The notes beneath the pieces are model-generated. The model searched no databases. It saw nothing but the letters and a program-made list of their open reading frames with translations, and was not told the origin of the DNA. DNA of 43,201 nucleotides, from the NCBI GenBank assembly GCA_910586585.1, contig CAJUKA010000031.1, forward strand, positions 1 to 43,201, in the 5' to 3' direction. Shown piece after piece: positions 17,733 to 26,079 of the stretch. Source of the stretch: an uncultured Lachnospiraceae bacterium. GTDB taxonomy: Bacteria > Bacillota > Clostridia > Lachnospirales > Lachnospiraceae. The position numbers and the translations under genes were made by a program. Each line of letters opens with the position of its first letter. The first letter of the stretch is position 1.

Positions 17733-18480
17733 GTTTATTTTCCCCGGATTTCTTATTACCAAACTCTCTCTCAAAACCAAGCATCGCTATATGCTTAAGC
17801 ACAGGATGTATAATAAAATATGTTTCCGCACCTTCCGCATCTTGTTCGCAGGCAGTAAATTTACCATCTGAAAGATATTTTCTTATTGCCTTTACAAGGA
17901 CTTTGGAACGCATATATGGCTCATAAATATAATCTATGTCCACAAATTTATCTGGTGCTTCAAAAGTATCAGAAACAATAATTTCTCCCTCATCGATACT
18001 CTCGCTTAGAAAAATTGCAGTCGCACCAAGTACTTTTTCCTGCAAAAAACTATAATAAACCGTTGTACTTCCCCGATATTGTGGTAAAATTCCAGCATGC
18101 ACATGTATAAATTTCTTGCCCAATTGAAATAAATGCGCTTTCAATATATATCCTCCATATCCTGAATAAATAAGATATTGTTGCTGTAAATTACAAATAC
18201 TGTTTTTCATTTGTTCTGAATTAATATCCTTATTTTCAACTAACACATATGGAATACCTGCCTTTTGCAGCAAAACTACCAAGGAAACATTACTATCAAA
18301 ATATTCATCGTCACTCCAATTTTTATAGTACCCCCCCCCCGCATTATTCTGAGTTTTAGAAATATCATCTGAATAAACGATACACACTTCCGGTAACATA
18401 TCTTCCTGTATCATTGCATGAAGATATGCCCTTGACCGTGTTGTATCAGCTGCTAATAATGCAATATCTTTTAATACCAT
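17692..18480 (-). CDS. Formyltransferase-fold protein containing a poly-G tract
   Basis: The 262-residue product starts at ATG after GGGAGGATTAAT. It has the formyltransferase N-terminal fold: FIHVHAGILPQYRGSTTVYY (about residues 121-140) corresponds to the NxHxSLLPxYRG block, and SESIDEGEIIVSD supplies the conserved catalytic Asp. The usual Asn of the Asn-His-Asp triad is a His here (IHVH instead of INVH). Family members move a formyl group from N10-formyltetrahydrofolate to an amine, including amino sugars. Codons 47-50 are encoded by ten consecutive G, a likely slippage site. It is translated 1 bp after the unknown 190-residue gene and overlaps the amidotransferase gene. Its substrate is unknown; an amino sugar or a phosphoramidate-related amine are candidates. 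Confidence 0.8.
   Translation of the reverse strand: MVLKDIALLAADTTRSRAYLHAMIQEDMLPEVCIVYSDDISKTQNNAGGGYYKNWSDDEYFDSNVSLVVLLQKAGIPYVLVENKDINSEQMKNSICNLQQQYLIYSGYGGYILKAHLFQLGKKFIHVHAGILPQYRGSTTVYYSFLQEKVLGATAIFLSESIDEGEIIVSDTFEAPDKFVDIDYIYEPYMRSKVLVKAIRKYLSDGKFTACEQDAEGAETYFIIHPVLKHIAMLGFEREFGNKKSGENKHEGSNIYATRGGN
18331..18340 (-). repeat. Homopolymeric G10 tract inside the formyltransferase gene
   Basis: Ten C on the plus strand are ten G in the coding strand, spanning codons 47-50 (Ala-Gly-Gly-Gly). In the current phase the gene is open. With nine G the frame reaches TAG about 20 codons later, and with eleven G it meets TAA within three codons, so slippage in either direction would silence the gene. 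No other homopolymer of G or C this long was noticed in the window. Such runs are classical contingency-locus switches in Campylobacter and similar bacteria. Actual variability cannot be shown from one sequence. Confidence 0.85.
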
Positions 18481-18481
18481 A

Positions 18482-19054
18482 TTAATCCTCCCAGTTTATT
18501 TCATTTTTCTTCACTATCTGATAAAAAATATCTATTTCTTGTTTAATTATTTGGCTAAAAAATTTTCTAAACTGGGGGTTCATTTTGTCCTCTACTGACA
18601 AAAGTGTATCATCTACTTTCAACAGACAACTGAAGTATTTCAAGCACTGTGTATGTTGGTAGGAAAGTGCCATACACTCCGCAAATATCAAATATATTTC
18701 ATAATCCTCGAAGTTCATACTTCCAACTGGTTTTTTATTATTATCATATTCCTGATAAATCCTTTTTCGTACTTCAAAGCTTTTCAAATATGTATTGAGC
18801 AGATCCATTACTTCCTTATCCTGTTTATTTGATTTCAATGCTTTTCTTATATTAAGAAGATCCCTCATTACATTTGATAATTTTTCATTTTTCTCATATT
18901 CTTTTTTAGTTTGTTCTTTCAAGAATTCACACTTATTCAAGTATTTCTCTCTTGAAGCTATGTATTCTTTAAGAAAACAAATCCCATCGTATTCGCTGTA
19001 CATATATGTCTGTTTATGATACAGGTTATTTTCTGATATATATTTATACGCCAT
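18482..19054 (-). CDS. Unknown 190-residue helical protein within the phosphoramidate-type operon
   Basis: I do not recognise this protein. It starts with a strong GGAGGTAAATAATT site, overlaps the end of the APS-kinase-like gene by 11 bp and ends 1 bp before the formyltransferase gene, so it is clearly part of the operon. The sequence is rich in Lys, Glu and Tyr and mostly helical by eye. A charged segment at about residues 30-85 (KCEFLKEQTKKEYEKNEK onward) could form coiled coil or a helical repeat. No signal peptide, membrane segment or metal motif is visible. Its fixed position between two pathway enzymes suggests a role in modifying or transferring the activated group, but that is only context. 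Confidence 0.75.
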   Translation of the reverse strand: MAYKYISENNLYHKQTYMYSEYDGICFLKEYIASREKYLNKCEFLKEQTKKEYEKNEKLSNVMRDLLNIRKALKSNKQDKEVMDLLNTYLKSFEVRKRIYQEYDNNKKPVGSMNFEDYEIYLIFAECMALSYQHTQCLKYFSCLLKVDDTLLSVEDKMNPQFRKFFSQIIKQEIDIFYQIVKKNEINWED

Positions 19055-19577
19055 AATTATTTACCTCCAAGTACTCCATGATTTTATCAACTGCTCTACA
19101 TACCGTTTCATTTTCTGTATCAATCACAATTTCGCTATTTCGCGGTACCTCATAAATATCATCCGCGCCGTTCAAATTATTCAACTGCCCGTTCTTCTGT
19201 TTTTGATAATACCCCTTTACATCTCTCCGAGCACATTCTTCATAGGAACATTTAATATATACCTCTATATAGTGTTTTTCAAATTGATTTCTGACTAAAC
19301 TCCGCATTTCCTCGTAAGCTGCTATCTGTGCAAGAATTACGGAAATGTCATTATCCAGCAAATATTTTACAACTACCCTTACCGCCTGATTACATTTCAA
19401 TCTTTCTTCCTGTGTGTAGCCAAATATCCCACCAAATTGCTCCCTAATAACATCTCCATCAATCACCTGCAGATTCTGTGCCCCCTGCTTTCGCAGTCTT
19501 TTTTCAAGTTCATTTGCAATGGTTGTTTTTCCGCTTCCACTTCTCCCAACCATATACATCATAAATTTTTTCTGCAT
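19044..19577 (-). CDS. APS-kinase-like protein, probable cytidine diphosphoramidate kinase (Cj1415-like)
   Basis: The start at 19577 has GGAG 9 bp upstream; an ATG at 19592 that overlaps the preceding stop is the alternative. The 177-residue product is a P-loop kinase of the CysC type. MVGRSGSGKTTIANEL is Walker A, VIDGDVIREQF is the substrate-binding DGD loop, and YEECARRDVKGYYQK and NGADDIYEVPRNSEIVIDT match the lid and C-terminal blocks of APS kinases. No ATP sulfurylase gene is nearby, so sulfate activation is unlikely. In Campylobacter jejuni the CysC-like Cj1415 phosphorylates the 3' position of cytidine diphosphoramidate. Occurrence with the other three families makes that the best assignment. 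Confidence 0.83.
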   Translation of the reverse strand: MQKKFMMYMVGRSGSGKTTIANELEKRLRKQGAQNLQVIDGDVIREQFGGIFGYTQEERLKCNQAVRVVVKYLLDNDISVILAQIAAYEEMRSLVRNQFEKHYIEVYIKCSYEECARRDVKGYYQKQKNGQLNNLNGADDIYEVPRNSEIVIDTENETVCRAVDKIMEYLEVNNYGV

Positions 19578-19591
19578 ACGACACTTCTCCA

Positions 19592-21931
19592 TTATTTAAT
19601 CTTTATAATCTGTTTTTTCAGACAGTCAATTGTCACTCTTTTATACTTGCTCCACTCCATATAGTTCTGCTCTCCAACACCGATAACTGCAGGAATCCCC
19701 AACTCAGCACACCGTATCGCCATATGAGAGTTTGCACCGCCGAACTGAGTTATAAGTCCGCCAATTTTTTTCGAAAACAAAAAATCATATCCTGGATCTG
19801 CCGCTCTTATAAACACTATTTTTCCCTCAAACTCCTGCCTTTTTACGTCATCCATTATTGCAACGTCAGACGTAATGCTTTTCTGCGTAATAAAGTTTGG
19901 TTCCTCATCAAGCAGATAAAACGAATAAACATCTTCTGGTTGTACTATAATGCTTGGCAGTTTAATCTGCACTGCACTTTGGTATTGGCTTTTATTATCC
20001 TTAATATTTTCCTCAAAAACTGTTTTGATATCACCAGTATACAAATCGACATAAAGCTGCTTAACGATAGAGATATCCAAATATGCCATATCTTCAACAG
20101 AAATTCCAACCCTATCACCAAGTTCTTTTACAAGCTGTAATATCATACTGACGGATTTTGTAAATACATACTTTAAGTACTCTCTTCCTTCAATTGATTC
20201 CCTGATAAATAATATTAATCCATCAGATGTTATAGTCAGTCCATTCTCTTCCAGTTGAAGCTGTATTCTTTCCTTCTGTTTCTCCGAAAATTCAAATGTT
20301 TCCTCTGACTCTGCCATGTATGGTAAACCGCTTTTCCCAAAATATTCGTCAAACGCCTCATCATAACGTTTTGATAATATATCATATGTACCAGGCCGGA
20401 TATGTCCATATATTTTCAAAAACTCATCTTCTGCAATATCGCCTTTATATAATCTTTTCAAATCTCTATTCATCTTCTTATTGACTGTTTCAAGTGAATT
20501 CATATAAGCATCATATTCTTTTCTATCCATAATACCCATACTGACAAATGACCTCAAAAACTGTACCGCAATAAATCCTGCCCTTGCAACTCCCGCAAAC
20601 GGAAGCGTTCCATACGTTTTGCATTCTTCAATCAGCCAATATATTCTGTCAACAATTGAGATATCAGAATGAATAATTTTATGATAATTTTCTTCCAGTA
20701 CAAATATTTTTGCTATATCAGTCTTATATAATCCCTTATTGGGATCTATAATGTTGTTCGTTAATTCTAACAGTGAAAACTCAATTCTGGTAATTTCATT
20801 TTCATTAAATCCACAGTCAAGTAGTTCCTTTAATTTTTCATGCAATCCAAGATAATAGCATGAATAGACAATCTCAAACTCGATCTTGTCATGATATTTG
20901 GGATACCTGGACAGCTTGTTCAAGTAGTGGTTGACAAGCTTCTCAGCTATTTTGATATTTAACTTCTCCGGAATAAACGAATTAAAGGTTATTCTTGTAT
21001 CAATATATGGCACACCGCAAAATGAAATCATCAACGGGTGCATAGTCAAATCGCGGTAACCGTAATCATAACGTTGATGTGCCCAAATATTATCCGTAAT
21101 CAGTTCTTTATATAAGGAAATAGCAAGTTTTTTCGGTCTGATGCCAAGAATCTCTGCCGGATTCCAATCAGGCATTACACCAAAATAGGTTGTGTGTCCC
21201 AACAAAAACGGATGCTCCACAGAAAGCTTCTTTGCCTTTTTATAAATTCTGTTCAAAATAGGTTTCAAATTAGCCTTTTCATAGACATCCTTACTTCCTT
21301 TTGCAATTGGTCTAACCTGAAAAATAAATACATTTCCTGTATTGTCAATTGCAAATTCAATATCAAGCGCATCATTTTTTAAAAAATTCTCAATTTTTGT
21401 ACATTCATGAATAAGTTTATCCATATCTGGATCTTTTACTGGAAATTCGCTGTACTTATACTTTACAAATGTTTTCAACACAATAGAACTTCCAGAAGTT
21501 ACCGCTGACGAGTCGTCACCTTCATAAAAATTTACTGTATAATAATCTGCAAATGTATTAATATCTGAAGTAAACACTACACCTGACTTCTTTATATTCC
21601 TAAGCATAGGCTGAATTAAAATTTCCTCATCAAGCTTTGTACAATAAGACTGATAGACTTTTTCAATAGCTTTTTTAATTGCTTTATAGTCAGAAGGCAC
21701 ATTCAAAAATGATTCAAATTTTCCAGCATTGGAATATTCTATAGTATCCTCCTCTGATGAGGAAGATCGAACAGCAAGGGAGTCTTTTCCTGCAAACTGC
21801 ATTACCGCTTCAATCGTCCTTTGCTCATTCTCTTGAAAATCCTTACTTTTTACAATCATAACAGGAAGAACATTAATAGACGGTAAATTGTTTTTTATAT
21901 AATCTAGCATTCCTGCTTTTGTGTATTTCAT
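19592..21931 (-). CDS. PEP-synthase-like kinase, probable L-glutamine kinase (Cj1418-like)
   Basis: The start at 21931 follows AGGGAG by 6 bp. The 779-residue product has the PEP/pyruvate-dikinase ATP-grasp domain in residues about 1-215: DSLAVRSSSSEEDTIEYSNA, GKFESFLNVPSD, GVVFTSDINTF and NVFIFQVRPIAKGS. The C-terminus is a swivelling phosphohistidine domain, FGGANSHMAIRCAELGIPAV, with the catalytic His near residue 736. A pyruvate/PEP-binding TIM barrel is absent; the roughly 450 residues between are unlike PEP synthase. This domain order is that of Cj1418, which uses ATP to phosphorylate the side-chain amide of L-glutamine, the first step to phosphoramidate. Its stop codon almost touches the APS-kinase-like gene. 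Confidence 0.85.
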   Translation of the reverse strand: MKYTKAGMLDYIKNNLPSINVLPVMIVKSKDFQENEQRTIEAVMQFAGKDSLAVRSSSSEEDTIEYSNAGKFESFLNVPSDYKAIKKAIEKVYQSYCTKLDEEILIQPMLRNIKKSGVVFTSDINTFADYYTVNFYEGDDSSAVTSGSSIVLKTFVKYKYSEFPVKDPDMDKLIHECTKIENFLKNDALDIEFAIDNTGNVFIFQVRPIAKGSKDVYEKANLKPILNRIYKKAKKLSVEHPFLLGHTTYFGVMPDWNPAEILGIRPKKLAISLYKELITDNIWAHQRYDYGYRDLTMHPLMISFCGVPYIDTRITFNSFIPEKLNIKIAEKLVNHYLNKLSRYPKYHDKIEFEIVYSCYYLGLHEKLKELLDCGFNENEITRIEFSLLELTNNIIDPNKGLYKTDIAKIFVLEENYHKIIHSDISIVDRIYWLIEECKTYGTLPFAGVARAGFIAVQFLRSFVSMGIMDRKEYDAYMNSLETVNKKMNRDLKRLYKGDIAEDEFLKIYGHIRPGTYDILSKRYDEAFDEYFGKSGLPYMAESEETFEFSEKQKERIQLQLEENGLTITSDGLILFIRESIEGREYLKYVFTKSVSMILQLVKELGDRVGISVEDMAYLDISIVKQLYVDLYTGDIKTVFEENIKDNKSQYQSAVQIKLPSIIVQPEDVYSFYLLDEEPNFITQKSITSDVAIMDDVKRQEFEGKIVFIRAADPGYDFLFSKKIGGLITQFGGANSHMAIRCAELGIPAVIGVGEQNYMEWSKYKRVTIDCLKKQIIKIK

Positions 21932-22093
21932 TATGTTCTCCCTCTTCAAATTCTTGAGATAAATGAATCCTGCTCACTTTCCAAAAGTTTAGGTATCTAT
22001 CTCTATCTTTCTACTCTTTTCTACAGCTCTATATATTTTCTCTTTTTAGTCAAAAGATGTTCTCTTATATTGATTATAGTTCGTTTTTACTAC

Positions 22094-23848
22094 TCATTTA
22101 TAAAGCAATCTTGAGAATTCAAATTTATCATACGCAAAAATATCTATAAATTGGCTTCCACACAATTCTTTTAATTCATTTATTCGATTGCTAAAATCTG
22201 TTTGTTCTATTTTGTTCTCACTGGGGTCTACTTTTTCAAAATAGTATTCTTTACCAAATGCATATTTATAGTAAGCATCTGTTTGCGTTACTATCCCCCT
22301 GCATTGGCACATTTCTTCCCTTTTTAGCTTTCCTGATAAGGTATCATGTACTACAAGCTCACTATATGCATCCAAATTTTCTATAATAATATACTCGCTT
22401 TCCAATGTATTCCAATTATAATTTTTTTCTATCAATGTCTTAATTAAGTCCGGAAAACGAACGATACTAAACATTCCATCAACATAAAAAGGTCCTAATC
22501 CTTTTTCAGAAATTAACAGCATTGTATGAATCTTTTTTTCATCCATAGGATTATTGCCTACACGCCCATGATCACTCATATATATTTTCACTGCATCATC
22601 AGGATAAAGACTTTCATAAAACTCCAGTTGCGTATTAATATACTTTCCGGCAGTTTCAGCCTGCTCTCTACACTCTTTTTTATTCCAATCCTTTTCTGTT
22701 GAACAAAACCAGCCTAAAGTATCTCCTTCTCCACAAATATATGGCTCGTGTGTTTCTCTAAGTGTATGTATCAAAACACATATTGGACTGTCGCTTTCAC
22801 ACAAAACAGATAATGCATCCCACTGCTTTTGCATACTTCCAAAATATTTATTTTCAAAATAGCCAACTGGCGCTATTACTGTCTCATCAAACTTTTTTGC
22901 AAACTTAGGCATACCACAATATGCAAACCCATATCCATATTCCTTTAACAGTTTCAACAGTTTTACATTGTCTACTGTAAACTCATCTTTTAGGAAAAGC
23001 TTTCCTTCAATAGGATACTCACCAAACAGTATTGTTTTAGTTGTTTCCGTTGTCCACGGCATTACTGTATATGCATTATGAAAGCATATCCCTTCCTGAG
23101 ATTTTCTCTGCAAAAATGGGAACTTGGGTACATCATAATATGACAACGCATCTACCCAGTTAATAAAAATATCTCTTTGATTTCTTTTTGCCATATATTC
23201 TTTGATTTCTTTTAGCAGCAATGTTATTTCATCTTTTAATTTAATATACCGTTTATAATCTGAATATCTGTTTTCTATGTAAATATCAATATAATGAAAA
23301 GAATATAGAAAATCTTTTAGTACTAGATATTCTTTTATAAGCCTTTGTAACATACACGCCTTATTATTAACATCTGCTTTTATATATTCCTGCCTTGCCC
23401 AATATGCTTTTTTGTAATCTGCAGAATGCTCTTCCATATAGTCACCCATATAGCTATATAAATCTACTACTTGTCCCTGATATCCCAATGCTGAAATATT
23501 CTCAATAAAATTCTCTCTGTAAGCATATGAACCGATAATAATATAATCTATATCCATATCATTTATCTGCTCAATCGGATACACAATATTATCACGAATG
23601 ATATTTTTATATTTATAACTTCTTATCAATCTGTCAAAACAGAAGTCTATTTGTAAGCATGTTATATTTTTCGCAATAAAATTTAATAATCCCTCTGCTT
23701 CTATTCCAATACCATATATTCCAATTTTGCTTCCGGATATAAATCGCATTTCCAAGTCTTGAACAGCCTTCACAGCCCTATCAAAGTATGTTTTTTTAAT
23801 TATTTTATTTTCTATCAAGATTGTCTCAAACTTATGATTTATATCCAT
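22094..23848 (-). CDS. Alkaline-phosphatase-superfamily (sulfatase/LtaS-like) protein with N-terminal Rossmann module
   Basis: ATG follows GGAGGAGTA. In this 584-residue protein, residues about 41-130 are the shared module (KIGIYGIGIEAEGLLNFI, IDYIIIGSYAYRE). Residues about 225-520 have alkaline-phosphatase-superfamily motifs: NWVDALSYYD (metal-site Asp233 region), TVMPWTTETTKTILFGEYP with Thr as likely nucleophile (about 266-270), LIHTLRETHEPY, IYMSDHGRVG (Asp426, His427) and KKIHTML (His441). The sulfatase CxPxR formylglycine motif is absent, so it is not a typical arylsulfatase. Thr-nucleophile members such as EptA and LtaS transfer phospho-groups to glycans. It has no membrane segment and lies just upstream of the phosphoramidate genes, so it may transfer or remove such a group. 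Confidence 0.75.
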   Translation of the reverse strand: MDINHKFETILIENKIIKKTYFDRAVKAVQDLEMRFISGSKIGIYGIGIEAEGLLNFIAKNITCLQIDFCFDRLIRSYKYKNIIRDNIVYPIEQINDMDIDYIIIGSYAYRENFIENISALGYQGQVVDLYSYMGDYMEEHSADYKKAYWARQEYIKADVNNKACMLQRLIKEYLVLKDFLYSFHYIDIYIENRYSDYKRYIKLKDEITLLLKEIKEYMAKRNQRDIFINWVDALSYYDVPKFPFLQRKSQEGICFHNAYTVMPWTTETTKTILFGEYPIEGKLFLKDEFTVDNVKLLKLLKEYGYGFAYCGMPKFAKKFDETVIAPVGYFENKYFGSMQKQWDALSVLCESDSPICVLIHTLRETHEPYICGEGDTLGWFCSTEKDWNKKECREQAETAGKYINTQLEFYESLYPDDAVKIYMSDHGRVGNNPMDEKKIHTMLLISEKGLGPFYVDGMFSIVRFPDLIKTLIEKNYNWNTLESEYIIIENLDAYSELVVHDTLSGKLKREEMCQCRGIVTQTDAYYKYAFGKEYYFEKVDPSENKIEQTDFSNRINELKELCGSQFIDIFAYDKFEFSRLLYK

Positions 23849-23969
23849 TACTCCTCCATACTTAGGAACTGTTTTCTGCTGTCTTAGGTATATTTTTACA
23901 AAATCTTATAACTTTTCAACTAACATCAAACCATCCAAATTTTTACTCCTTACCTATTACCTTCCTAAA

Positions 23970-25109
23970 TTAAATTCGATTATAAATATCCTCTATTTTA
24001 CGTACCAATGTTTTCATATCAAATCCTGCTTTTTCCATAACTTCCGACATATTTTTCCTCGTGTAACCACTATTATATTCTTGAATTTTTTCAACCCATA
24101 TTTTTTTTTCAAATGGTAAAAATAGTATATTATTTGTTATTTTCGCAATTGCTGGTATTTCGTTGCTTACAATGCACTTTAACCCCGCCGCCTGTGCTTC
24201 AATTAAAACAATACCGAAGCCCTCGAACCGTGATGGAAATGCAAATATATCAGCTGCCTGCATTATACAATTAACGTCTTCTCTTTTTCCAAGAAAAAGC
24301 ACTTTATTACTCAAATCATATTGTTCCACTTTATTTCTTATTTGTTCTTCTAATTCTCCTATCCCTATCAATAAAAGCTTTACTTTTTCATTCTCCTCTG
24401 AGACACTTTTAAATACATCTAATAGAAAATTATGATTTTTTTGATATGCAAATCTTCCAACATGCATGATTACATAGTCATCTGAGCGAAGACCTAATTT
24501 ATTTCTATAATCTTTACGTATATCATCATTAAATATATATTCATTTACTTCAATAGCGTATGGAATTATATGAATTTTATCTTTAGATATTTTATCTCCA
24601 TATAACCATCCTGCTGCGTCTTCAGAACATGCGATAAAATCAGTTGCCTTATTCTCAGTCAGCAACTGGCGCTGAGAAAAATGCAATTTTCTGGCATCTT
24701 CTCTGGATTGATTTTCTTTTATGTGTACGTCTGTATTATGTGAATGAATGATAATCTTTGGCACTCCATTTTTACGTGCAATATCTTCTAATAAAAAGCC
24801 TCTCCACCAAGATGTATGTAAATGAACAATATCATATCCATTGTTCAAAATAGCTGTTACTTCCTTTACAAATTGTTCCTGATTATCCTCTGCATAAGTA
24901 GTTAAATAATAAATTTTACATCCTTCTGCCTCTAACTGTTCAGAAAAATCCAAATAATTGTTCATTGTTACAAAATCAAATTGATATCGATCCCTGTCAA
25001 TATACTTCCAAAGCCTTAGTACAAATTTTGTAATTCCTCCTCCTGTATTAGCAATAGTAAAATGTAAAACTCTTATTTTTTGATTACTACTTTTTAATTG
25101 TTTATTCAT
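23970..25109 (-). CDS. GT4-type glycosyltransferase
   Basis: The start at 25109 has GAGG 9 bp upstream; another ATG lies five codons earlier. The 379-residue product is a GT-B glycosyltransferase. VLHFTIANTGGGITKFVLRL is the N-terminal loop, YDIVHLHTSWWRG and IIIHSHNTD belong to the first domain, VIMHVGRFAYQKNHNFLLDV begins the second, and FAFPSRFEGFGIVLIEAQAAG contains the EX7E motif. It follows the UDP-glucuronate decarboxylase-like gene by 31 bp, so the two are likely co-transcribed, and UDP-xylose is one possible donor. That link is inference. Confidence 0.9.
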   Translation of the reverse strand: MNKQLKSSNQKIRVLHFTIANTGGGITKFVLRLWKYIDRDRYQFDFVTMNNYLDFSEQLEAEGCKIYYLTTYAEDNQEQFVKEVTAILNNGYDIVHLHTSWWRGFLLEDIARKNGVPKIIIHSHNTDVHIKENQSREDARKLHFSQRQLLTENKATDFIACSEDAAGWLYGDKISKDKIHIIPYAIEVNEYIFNDDIRKDYRNKLGLRSDDYVIMHVGRFAYQKNHNFLLDVFKSVSEENEKVKLLLIGIGELEEQIRNKVEQYDLSNKVLFLGKREDVNCIMQAADIFAFPSRFEGFGIVLIEAQAAGLKCIVSNEIPAIAKITNNILFLPFEKKIWVEKIQEYNSGYTRKNMSEVMEKAGFDMKTLVRKIEDIYNRI

Positions 25110-25140
25110 TCCATATTTCCTCATATTGTTGTTATTTCTA

Positions 25141-26079
25141 TTACATGCTAATATATGTTTTAAAATAATTAATTGTCTTAATTAAACCTTCCTCTAATTG
25201 AATTTTAGGTATCCACTTCAATTCATCTTTTGCCATCTCTATTACTGGTCTTCTTTGCATTGGATCATCTTGTGGTAATGGCATATGTATTATTCTTGAT
25301 CTACTTTTTGTTAATTCAATAGTCTTGTTTGCTAGTTGTAACATTGTATATTCCTGTGGATTTCCAATATTACAAGGTCCTATAAACTCCCTTCGTGAAT
25401 TCATCATTCTAATCAATCCATCAATTAAATCATCAACATAACAAAAACTACGAGTTTGCAAACCATTACCATATAATGTAATATCTTCACCTTTTAATGC
25501 TTGCACAATAAAATTAGACACTACTCTTCCATCATTTACGCACATATTGGGCCCATATGTATTAAAGATCCTTACAACCTTGATATTTACATCATGCTGC
25601 CTAAAATAATCAAAACATAGGGTTTCCGCCATACGCTTACCCTCATCATAGCAAGAACGAATCCCTATTGGATTTACACAGCCTCGATAATTTTCAGGCT
25701 GTGGATGCACTTCAGGATCCCCATACACCTCTGATGTCGAAGCTTGTAAAATTGTAGCTTTTACCCGCTTTGCAAGTCCAAGCATATTTAATACACCTAT
25801 CACACTTGTTTTGGCTGTTTTAATTGGATTGTATTGATAGTGCACAGGTGAAGCTGGACACGCCATATTATATATTTGATCTACTTCTATATAAATTGGT
25901 TCTGTAATATCATGTCTTATAAATTCAAAATTCGGATGTCCTAACAAATGTCTGATATTATCTTTTCTCCCTGTAAATAAATTATCCAAACAGATAACAT
26001 CTTCGCCTTGATCTATTAATCGATTACACAAGTGTGAACCTAAAAATCCTGCTCCACCTGTTACCAGAACTCTTTTCAT
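25141..26079 (-). CDS. UDP-glucuronate decarboxylase (UDP-xylose synthase)-like SDR epimerase
   Basis: The start at 26079 follows GAGGAG; a TTG seven codons upstream is unlikely. The 312-residue extended short-chain dehydrogenase opens with VLVTGGAGFLGSHLCNRLI (NAD binding). It has YNMACPASPVHYQYNPIKTA and STSEVYGDPEVHPQPENY, both characteristic of UDP-glucuronate decarboxylases. The catalytic Tyr and Lys are in SCYDEGKRMAETL (YxxxK), followed by VRIFNTYGPNM and QTRSFCYVDDLIDGL. The reaction converts UDP-glucuronate to UDP-xylose. A UDP-glucose dehydrogenase to supply the substrate is not in the window. Confidence 0.9.
   Translation of the reverse strand: MKRVLVTGGAGFLGSHLCNRLIDQGEDVICLDNLFTGRKDNIRHLLGHPNFEFIRHDITEPIYIEVDQIYNMACPASPVHYQYNPIKTAKTSVIGVLNMLGLAKRVKATILQASTSEVYGDPEVHPQPENYRGCVNPIGIRSCYDEGKRMAETLCFDYFRQHDVNIKVVRIFNTYGPNMCVNDGRVVSNFIVQALKGEDITLYGNGLQTRSFCYVDDLIDGLIRMMNSRREFIGPCNIGNPQEYTMLQLANKTIELTKSRSRIIHMPLPQDDPMQRRPVIEMAKDELKWIPKIQLEEGLIKTINYFKTYISM

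Noticed and set aside
19044..19577. Sulfate assimilation or sulfated glycan through APS kinase
   Set aside because: No ATP sulfurylase, PAPS reductase or sulfotransferase gene is near. The gene lies directly after a glutamine-kinase-like gene.
19724..20140. Plus-strand frame of 138 codons
   Set aside because: It is antisense to the C-terminal domain of the glutamine-kinase-like gene, with no start signal.
22094..23848. Arylsulfatase
   Set aside because: The CxPxR formylglycine motif and a signal peptide are missing; a Thr-rich nucleophile region is present instead.
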